Positions 58,510 through 64,000 of a stretch of DNA of 64,000 nucleotides are shown here, piece after piece. The stretch spans positions 7,502,001 to 7,566,000 of the forward strand of contig NZ_CP047318.1 in the NCBI RefSeq assembly GCF_009857135.1, given 5' to 3'. The notes beneath the pieces are model-generated. The model was not told the DNA's origin. It made no database searches and worked only from the letters and a program-made list of their open reading frames with translations. Position numbers and translations under genes: made by a program. This DNA is from Streptomyces sp. HM190 (GTDB taxonomy: Bacteria; Actinomycetota; Actinomycetes; Streptomycetales; Streptomycetaceae). Numbering within the stretch: the first letter of the stretch is position 1; each line of letters begins with the position of its first letter.

Positions 58510-60149
58510 TGACCGCCACCCTCGTCGTCAAGAACCTCGCCGCCGGCCACGGCGACCGCTCGCTCTTCTCCGGACTCGACCTCGTGGTCGCGCCCGGTGA
58601 CGTGATCGGGCTGGTCGGCGCCAACGGCGCGGGCAAGTCCACACTGCTGCGGCTGCTCGCCGGGCTCCTCCCGCCGGAACAGGGGGAGCTGCGGCTGGCC
58701 CCGCCCACGGCCACGGTCGGGCACCTCCCCCAGGAGCCGGAGCGCCGCGAGGGTGAGACCGTCGGTGCGTTCCTCGCCCGGCGCACCGGGGTCGCGGAGG
58801 CCCAGCGCGTGATGGACGAGGCCACCCAGGGGCTCGTGGACGGGGCTCCGGGCGCCGACGACGCGTATGCGGCCGCCCTGGAGCGCTGGCTCGACCTGGG
58901 CGGCGCCGACCTCGACGAGCGGGCGGCGGAGGTCGTCGACTCCCTCGGCCTGGCCGTCGGCCTGGACCAGCCGATGACCGCCCTCTCCGGAGGCCAGGCG
59001 GCCCGCGCCGGTCTCGCCTCCCTCCTCCTCTCCCGCTACGACGTCTTCCTCCTCGACGAACCCACCAACGACCTCGACCTCGACGGCCTGGAACGCCTCG
59101 AACGCTTCGTGAGCGGTCTGCGCGCCGGCACGGTCGTCGTCAGCCACGACCGCGAGTTCCTCTCCCGCACCGTCACCAAGGTCCTCGAACTCGACCTGGC
59201 GCAGCAGCAGATCAACCTCTACGGCGGCGGATACGAGGCGTACCTGGAGGAGCGCGAGACGGCCCGGCGGCACGCCCGCGAGGACTACGAGGAGTACGCC
59301 GACAAGCGGGCCGCGCTCCAGGACCGCGCCCAGATGCAGCGCTCCTGGATGGACAAGGGCGTGAAGAACGCCCGCCGCAAGGCGGGCAACGACAACGACA
59401 AGATCGGCCGCAAGTTCCGCAGCGAGGCGAGCGAGAAGCAGGCCGCCAAGGCGCGGCAGACCCAGCGCATGATCGAGCGGCTCGATGTCGTGGAGGAGCC
59501 GCGCAAGGAGTGGGAGCTGCGCATGGAGATCGCGTCGGCCCCGCGCTCCGGCGCCGTCGTCGCCACCCTGCGCGACGCGCGGGTGAAGCGGGGAGACTTC
59601 GCCTTCGGCCCGGTGTCCCTGCAGATCGACTGGGCCGACCGCGTCGCCGTCACCGGCGCGAACGGCGCGGGCAAGTCCACGCTCCTCGGCGCTCTGCTCG
59701 GCCGGATCCCGCTGGACGAGGGCCATGCCGTGCTCGGCTCCGGCGTCCTCGTCGGCGAGGTCGACCAGGCCCGCGCGCTCTTCCACGGCCCCGAGTCCCT
59801 CCTCGACGCCTTCTGTGCGGCCGTGCCCGACACCGAGCCGGCCGAGGTCCGCACCCTCCTGGCCAAGTTCGGCCTGAAGTCGCACCACGTCCTGCGCCCG
59901 GCCGTGACCCTCTCACCCGGGGAACGCACCCGGGCCGCCCTCGCCCTCCTCCAGGGCCGGGGCGTGAACCTCCTGGTCCTCGACGAGCCCACCAACCACC
60001 TCGACCTGCCCGCCATCGAGCAGCTGGAGTCCGCCCTCGACGCCTACGAGGGCACCCTGCTGCTGGTCACCCACGACCGCCGCATGCTCGACGCGGTACG
60101 GGTGACCAGGCGCTTCGAGGTGACCTCGGGCAAGGTCACGGAGAGCTGA
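58509..60149 (+). CDS. ABC-F ATPase, second copy
   Basis: A 546-residue duplicated-cassette soluble ATPase. Cassette 1: Walker A GANGAGKST, signature LSGGQAARAGLA, Walker B VFLLDEPTNDLDLDG. Cassette 2: GANGAGKST, a deviating signature LSPGERTRAALA, and LLVLDEPTNHLD. The linker (about residues 250-330) is long, charged and helical (RETARRHAREDYEEYADKRAALQDRAQMQRSWMDKGVKNARRKAGND), as in ribosome-binding ABC-F proteins. It is only distantly similar to the ABC-F at 37.7-39.4 kb. A translation-factor or drug-protection role is possible. It is probably expressed from a leaderless message and is followed by two tandem hairpins. Confidence 0.9.
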   Translation: MTATLVVKNLAAGHGDRSLFSGLDLVVAPGDVIGLVGANGAGKSTLLRLLAGLLPPEQGELRLAPPTATVGHLPQEPERREGETVGAFLARRTGVAEAQRVMDEATQGLVDGAPGADDAYAAALERWLDLGGADLDERAAEVVDSLGLAVGLDQPMTALSGGQAARAGLASLLLSRYDVFLLDEPTNDLDLDGLERLERFVSGLRAGTVVVSHDREFLSRTVTKVLELDLAQQQINLYGGGYEAYLEERETARRHAREDYEEYADKRAALQDRAQMQRSWMDKGVKNARRKAGNDNDKIGRKFRSEASEKQAAKARQTQRMIERLDVVEEPRKEWELRMEIASAPRSGAVVATLRDARVKRGDFAFGPVSLQIDWADRVAVTGANGAGKSTLLGALLGRIPLDEGHAVLGSGVLVGEVDQARALFHGPESLLDAFCAAVPDTEPAEVRTLLAKFGLKSHHVLRPAVTLSPGERTRAALALLQGRGVNLLVLDEPTNHLDLPAIEQLESALDAYEGTLLLVTHDRRMLDAVRVTRRFEVTSGKVTES

Positions 60150-60213
60150 GCCGCGGGCCCACCGTCCCGCGGCACATCGCTGCCGGGCACCCCGGAGGGG
60201 GGCGCCCGGCAGC
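60150..60213. terminator. Two tandem hairpin terminators
   Basis: GCCGCGGG/CCCGCGGC (60150-60157, 60166-60173) and GCTGCCGGGC/GCCCGGCAGC (60179-60188, 60204-60213) are perfect stems between the convergent ABC-F and Tex genes. Confidence 0.75.
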
Positions 60214-60225
60214 GGCACGCTCACC

Positions 60226-62601
60226 TCAGCGGCGCTTGGGGTCCAGCAGTCCCGCCTTGCGCAGCGCGTCGGCCATCGCGCTGTTCGACGGAGCCGGCGC
60301 TGCGGAGCCCTGCTGCCGGGAACCGCCCCCGCCGCCGCGGCCCTGCCGCTGCTGAGGAGCCCGCGACCCCCGCTGCGGCCGCCCGCCACCGCCCGACTGG
60401 CCCTGCGGCGCGGCCTCGTCGTCCAGCCGCAGCGTCAGCGAGATCCGCTTGCGCGGGATGTCGACGTCGAGCACCTTCACCTTGACGATGTCGCCGGGCT
60501 TGACCACGTCCCGCGGGTCCTTCACGAAGGTCCTGGACATCGCGGACACGTGCACGAGCCCGTCCTGGTGCACCCCGACGTCCACGAAGGCACCGAAGGC
60601 CGCCACGTTCGTCACGACCCCCTCCAGCACCATCCCGGAGACCAGGTCGGAGATCTTCTCGACGCCCTCCTTGAACGTGGCCGTCCTGAAGGCCGGCCGC
60701 GGGTCGCGCCCCGGCTTCTCCAGCTCCTTCAGGATGTCGGTCACGGTCGGCAGACCGAACGTCTCGTCCACGAAGTCACCCGGCCTCAGCGACCGCAGCA
60801 CGCCCGTGTTGCCGATCAGCGCCGCGACCTCGCTGCCCGCCGCCTTCACCATCCGCCGCACCACTGGGTACGCCTCCGGGTGCACGCTGGACGCGTCCAG
60901 CGGGTCGTCGCCGCCCCGGATCCGCAGGAAGCCCGCGCACTGCTCGTACGCCTTCGGGCCGAGCCGTGCGACGCTCTTCAGCTGGGCACGGGACGTGAAC
61001 GGACCGTTGGTGTCCCGGTGGGCCACGATGTTCTCGGCGAGGACGGAGGAGATGCCGGAGACCCGCGCGAGCAGCGGCGCGGAGGCCGTGTTCACGTCGA
61101 CGCCGACGCCGTTCACACAGTCCTCGACGACCGCGTCCAGCGACCGCGACAGCTTCACCTCGGACAGGTCGTGCTGGTACTGGCCGACGCCGATCGACTT
61201 CGGGTCGATCTTCACCAGCTCGGCGAGCGGGTCCTGCAGCCGCCGCGCGATCGAGACGGCACCGCGCAGCGAGACGTCCATCCCGGGCAGCTCCTGCGAG
61301 GCGAACGCCGACGCCGAGTACACCGACGCTCCCGCCTCGGACACCATCACCTTGGTGAGCTTCAGCTCCGGGTGCCTGGTGATCAGCTCGCCGGCGAGCT
61401 TGTCGGTCTCGCGGGACGCCGTGCCGTTGCCGATGGCGACCAGTTCGACCGCGTGCTCCTTGGCGAGACGGGCCAGCTTGGCGATGGCCTCGTCCCACTT
61501 GTTGGCCGGAACGTGCGGGTAGATGACGTCGGTCGCCACCACCTTGCCCGTCGCGTCGACCACCGCGACCTTCACGCCCGTACGGAAACCGGGGTCGAGG
61601 CCCAGCGTGGCGCGGGTCCCGGCGGGGGCGGCGAGCAGCAGGTCGCGCAGGTTCGCCGCGAAGACGTTCACCGCCTCGTCCTCGGCGGCCGTGCGCAGCC
61701 GCAGCCGCAGGTCGATGCCGAGGTGCACGAGGACGCGGGTCCGCCACGCCCAGCGGACGGTGTCCTTGAGCCACTTGTCGGCGGGACGCCCACGATCGGC
61801 GATCCCGAACTTGTGGGCGATGATCCCCTCGTACGACGACGGGCCGTCGGTCGGCTCCTCCGGCTCCAGGACCAGGTCGAGGACGTCCTCCTTCTCGCCC
61901 CGCAGCATCGCCAGGACGCGGTGGGAGGGCAGCTCGGTGAACGGCTCCGCGAAGTCGAAGTAGTCGGCGAACTTGGCGCCCGCCTCCTCCTTGCCGTCCT
62001 TCACCTTCGCCGCCAGCCGGCCCCGCACCCACATGCGCTCGCGCAGTTCGCCGATCAGGTCGGCGTCCTCCGAGAACCGCTCGGTGAGGATGGCCCGCGC
62101 GCCGTCCAGCGCGGCCTGCGCGTCGGCGACGCCCTTGTCGGCGTCGACGAACGCCGCGGCTGCGGCCAGCGGCTCCACGGTCGGGTCGCCCAGCAGGCCC
62201 TCGGCGAGCGGTTCGAGCCCCGCCTCCCGGGCGATCTGCGCCTTCGTGCGCCGCTTCGGCTTGAACGGCAGGTAGATGTCCTCCAGCCGCGCCTTGGTCT
62301 CGGCGCCGCGGATCTGCGCCTCCACCTCGGGCGTCAGCTTGCCCTGCTCACGCACCGAGTCGAGGATCGCCGCACGGCGGTCCTCCAGCTCGCGCAGGTA
62401 CCGCAGCCGCTCCTCGATCGTGCGCAGCTGCGCGTCGTCGAGCATCTCGGTCGCTTCCTTGCGGTAGCGGGCGATGAAGGGAACGGTCGAACCGCCGTCG
62501 AGCAGTTCCACCGCGGCCTTCACCTGCCGCTCCCGTACGCCGAGTTCCTCGGCGATCCTGCCTTCGATGGACCCTACTGCGATGGATCCGGGTGTCGTCA
62601 C
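60226..62601 (-). CDS. tex: Tex-family RNA-binding transcription accessory protein
   Basis: A 791-residue cytoplasmic protein homologous to Tex and eukaryotic Spt6 core. Domains in order: N-terminal helical region (GSIEGRIAEELGVRERQVKAAVELLDGGSTVPFIARYRKEAT), YqgF-like RNase fold (LGLDPGFRTGVKVAVVD), helix-hairpin-helix repeats (NTASAPLLARVSGISSVLAENIVAHRD), and an S1 RNA-binding domain (GMVLEGVVTNVAAFGAFVDVGVHQDGLVHVS) near 650-720. A Gly/Arg/Gln-rich tail follows, ending in MADALRKAGLLDPKRR. GTG start at 62601 chosen by family alignment of the first domain; the ribosome site is weak. Length is normal apart from the tail. Confidence 0.93.
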   Translation of the reverse strand: MTTPGSIAVGSIEGRIAEELGVRERQVKAAVELLDGGSTVPFIARYRKEATEMLDDAQLRTIEERLRYLRELEDRRAAILDSVREQGKLTPEVEAQIRGAETKARLEDIYLPFKPKRRTKAQIAREAGLEPLAEGLLGDPTVEPLAAAAAFVDADKGVADAQAALDGARAILTERFSEDADLIGELRERMWVRGRLAAKVKDGKEEAGAKFADYFDFAEPFTELPSHRVLAMLRGEKEDVLDLVLEPEEPTDGPSSYEGIIAHKFGIADRGRPADKWLKDTVRWAWRTRVLVHLGIDLRLRLRTAAEDEAVNVFAANLRDLLLAAPAGTRATLGLDPGFRTGVKVAVVDATGKVVATDVIYPHVPANKWDEAIAKLARLAKEHAVELVAIGNGTASRETDKLAGELITRHPELKLTKVMVSEAGASVYSASAFASQELPGMDVSLRGAVSIARRLQDPLAELVKIDPKSIGVGQYQHDLSEVKLSRSLDAVVEDCVNGVGVDVNTASAPLLARVSGISSVLAENIVAHRDTNGPFTSRAQLKSVARLGPKAYEQCAGFLRIRGGDDPLDASSVHPEAYPVVRRMVKAAGSEVAALIGNTGVLRSLRPGDFVDETFGLPTVTDILKELEKPGRDPRPAFRTATFKEGVEKISDLVSGMVLEGVVTNVAAFGAFVDVGVHQDGLVHVSAMSRTFVKDPRDVVKPGDIVKVKVLDVDIPRKRISLTLRLDDEAAPQGQSGGGGRPQRGSRAPQQRQGRGGGGGSRQQGSAAPAPSNSAMADALRKAGLLDPKRR

Positions 62602-62766
62602 GATCCCGTACCGCCTTCTCCACTGAGGTTGCGCGGCAATTGTGGCAGGTGACGCCGACAACGGGGGATCAGGGCGGCGCGTGCCGGTCACCGGCCCGGA
62701 CGGACCGTACAGGAGAACCGGACGCACCGGAGAGCAGGGGCCGCACGCTCGGGAGCCGGACACGCC

Positions 62767-62799
62767 GGGAGCCGGACGCGGGCCCCGCGTCCGGCTCCC
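62767..62799 (-). terminator. 16-bp perfect hairpin terminator
   Basis: GGGAGCCGGACGCGGG (62767-62782) and CCCGCGTCCGGCTCCC (62784-62799) are exact complements around a single unpaired base, so the innermost pairs must open to form the loop. A direct repeat of GGGAGCCGGAC starts at 62751. It follows the LPFR gene. Confidence 0.8.
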
Positions 62800-62821
62800 T
62801 CGGCCGGCGGACCGGCCGGGG

Positions 62822-62953
62822 TCAGGCCCGGCGCGAGGAGCCGGAGGCGCCGCCGAACAGCCGGGCCAGGGCCCGGAACGGCAGGGTCACCACCGTGGCG
62901 ACGGCCCCTCCGATCTGCCGCAACACGTCTGCGATCGCACGGAACACGTACAT
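62822..62953 (-). CDS. LPFR-motif small protein
   Basis: A 43-residue protein, MYVFRAIADVLRQIGGAVATVVTLPFRALARLFGG and a short Ser/Arg tail. The amphipathic-hydrophobic helix followed by LPFR is characteristic of a small conserved Streptomyces protein named after this motif; function unknown, membrane association likely. The ribosome site GGAAAGGGG stands directly before the ATG at 62953, supporting translation. The frame is open upstream but without other signals. It has its own strong terminator. Confidence 0.8.
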   Translation of the reverse strand: MYVFRAIADVLRQIGGAVATVVTLPFRALARLFGGASGSSRRA

Positions 62954-63077
62954 CCCCTTTCCTCTCCCGACCGACCGGGCCGGGAAGGCACGGGTACCGC
63001 GTCCGGCTTCCTTCATGCGGGAACGGCGCACATACGGGGCCGGCTGCCGGCCCGGGTGGGGCACGCCGACGCCCAGG

Positions 63078-63947
63078 TCACCGCTTGCCGATCAGTCCCT
63101 CCGGGAACGCTCCCGCGCCGAGCATCACCGGCACGATGCCGCCCATCAGTTCGGTGAGGCGCGCCACGCCGGCCGCGCCCAGATGCTCGTACGGGGCCCG
63201 GTCGAGGCGGTCCGTCGCCGCCTCGACCTCCTCGCGCAGCGCGACGCCCTCCGGCGTCAACTCGCCCTCGCCGTCGACCAGTCCGCGCTCCCGCAGCCGA
63301 CCGCCGGCCGCCTCCCAGTCGGCCGGCGTCCAGCCGCGGGAGCCGAGCATCCACTTCGGGGTCATGCCCTTGCCGGTGGCGGTGTGGCTGACCAGCGCCT
63401 CCACCGGGTCGAGCCCGGCGTCGAGGAGGACCGCGAGGTGCCCGTCGCCCCGGTGCTCCCGCAGCAGCGTGGCCGCGTGCCACAGCGCCAGGTGGGGGCG
63501 CTCGGGCACCGGGAGGTCGGCGTGCGCGGCGTACAGGGGCCGCGCTGTGCGGACGCACGCCTCGGTGGCGCGCAGGGCCAGCTCGGCCGCCTCCGCGACC
63601 TCCGGGGAGCCGATCAGCTCCTCGCCGAGCAGCCGCCGCAGCGTGGCGTCGACGACCCGCTCGCGGGCCGCCAGCACCACCGCGGGCGAGGCGGCCTCCC
63701 ACACGCCGGGCACGTGCCTCGCCACCAGTTCGTGCCGGAAGTTGAAGAACGTCGCCGTCACCACGCCCGGTCCGACCGGACCCAGGGCGGCGGCCCGCAC
63801 CGCGAAGTACGCCGCGCTCGGGTGCCCGATCCCCACCGCGCCCAGCTCCCGCCCGAGGTCCGGGGAGAAGTAGTGCGCGGAGTGGAACGGGTTGAGCAGG
63901 TGGTGGCAGCGCCGCTCGGCGCGCTCCGGCAGGGAGGAAGACGTCAT
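63078..63947 (-). CDS. SCO6745-family protein
   Basis: A 289-residue protein of the uncharacterised actinobacterial family named after SCO6745. The start (LPERAERRCHHLLNPFHSAHYFSPD) and the centre (ALWHAATLLREHRGDGHLAVLLDAGLDPVEALVSHTATG) are helical, and the C-terminal part (SRGWTPADWEAAGGRLRERGLVDGEGELTPEGVALREEVEAATDRL) resembles a winged-helix with wing, as in MarR-type domains, so nucleic-acid or ligand binding is possible. It is often annotated as a hypothetical or salicylate-hydroxylase-like protein without support. A TetR-type palindrome lies 13 bases before its start. Confidence 0.88.
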   Translation of the reverse strand: MTSSSLPERAERRCHHLLNPFHSAHYFSPDLGRELGAVGIGHPSAAYFAVRAAALGPVGPGVVTATFFNFRHELVARHVPGVWEAASPAVVLAARERVVDATLRRLLGEELIGSPEVAEAAELALRATEACVRTARPLYAAHADLPVPERPHLALWHAATLLREHRGDGHLAVLLDAGLDPVEALVSHTATGKGMTPKWMLGSRGWTPADWEAAGGRLRERGLVDGEGELTPEGVALREEVEAATDRLDRAPYEHLGAAGVARLTELMGGIVPVMLGAGAFPEGLIGKR

Positions 63948-63959
63948 GCCCCGCAGGTT

Positions 63960-63973
63960 ACCGACTGGTTGGT
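63960..63973. promoter_or_regulatory. TetR-type operator candidate at the right edge
   Basis: ACCGACTGGTTGGT has 10 of 14 positions in dyad symmetry and resembles ACCnACCGGTnGGT-type TetR operators. It lies 13 bases before the SCO6745-family start; the gene on the other side is outside the window. Confidence 0.5.
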
Positions 63974-64000
63974 TCGCCGGGCGGGGCAGGTCCCGCGAGC

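Overview
The window is a 64 kb stretch of a Streptomyces-type chromosome. The base composition is very high in G+C, third codon positions are almost all G or C, GTG and TTG starts are common, and several genes belong to actinomycete-specific families: an SsgA-like sporulation protein, a WhiB-like protein, a small laccase, DUF2510 and the SCO6745 family. From memory, the order pca genes and their MarR regulator, ligase pair, small laccase, SsgA-like gene, SCO6745-family gene follows the SCO67xx arm region of S. coelicolor A3(2). I could not align anything. No rRNA, tRNA, CRISPR array or intact insertion sequence was seen.

Layout. 1-7.4 kb: the start of an MFS exporter, a Tat-exported phospholipase C, a PAP2/DMT membrane operon facing a TetR gene across an array of ten 16-bp repeats, and a DUF2510 membrane protein. 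7.6-13.2 kb: an MFS-anmK operon, a large ATPase related to LAL regulators but without the LuxR helix-turn-helix, and a MITE-like palindromic element. 13.3-18 kb: the protocatechuate operon pcaH-G-B-DC with its divergent MarR regulator. 18-24 kb: a DUF3048 lipoprotein, a zinc alcohol dehydrogenase, a divergent LigC ligase / LigD-type polymerase pair, and a TetR/dihydrofolate-reductase-like pair.

24.5-34 kb is a secretion block: a ThuA-sorbosone-dehydrogenase-like protein, a cupredoxin-OmpL47-DUF1080 protein, a two-domain laccase, a beta-propeller protein, and a LacI regulator with a GH64 beta-1,3-glucanase that share a GAGCGCTC-core operator. 34-44.4 kb: VOC protein, Wbl protein, acyl-ACP desaturase, DDAH, an ABC-F protein with a long leader, an SsgA-family gene, a Ycf48-like protein, a small SAP-like protein, endonuclease V, a small membrane protein, an enoyl-reductase-like protein and a YjbR remnant.

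44.5-49.3 kb is a beta-oxidation operon (CoA-transferase/racemase, thiolase, FadB). 49.4-64 kb: MerR and macro-domain genes, an orphan ATP-synthase-b-like protein followed by a decaying 20-bp tandem array, two translationally coupled secreted peptidases, a BCCT transporter, a D-amino-acid oxidase, a frameshifted gene, a second ABC-F protein, Tex, a 43-residue LPFR protein and an SCO6745-family protein.

Most genes are ordinary for the genus. The less usual material lies in the non-coding DNA (the 16-bp operator array, the palindrome around the endonuclease V start, the ABC-F leader, paired operators) and in the orphan ATP-synthase-b-like gene.
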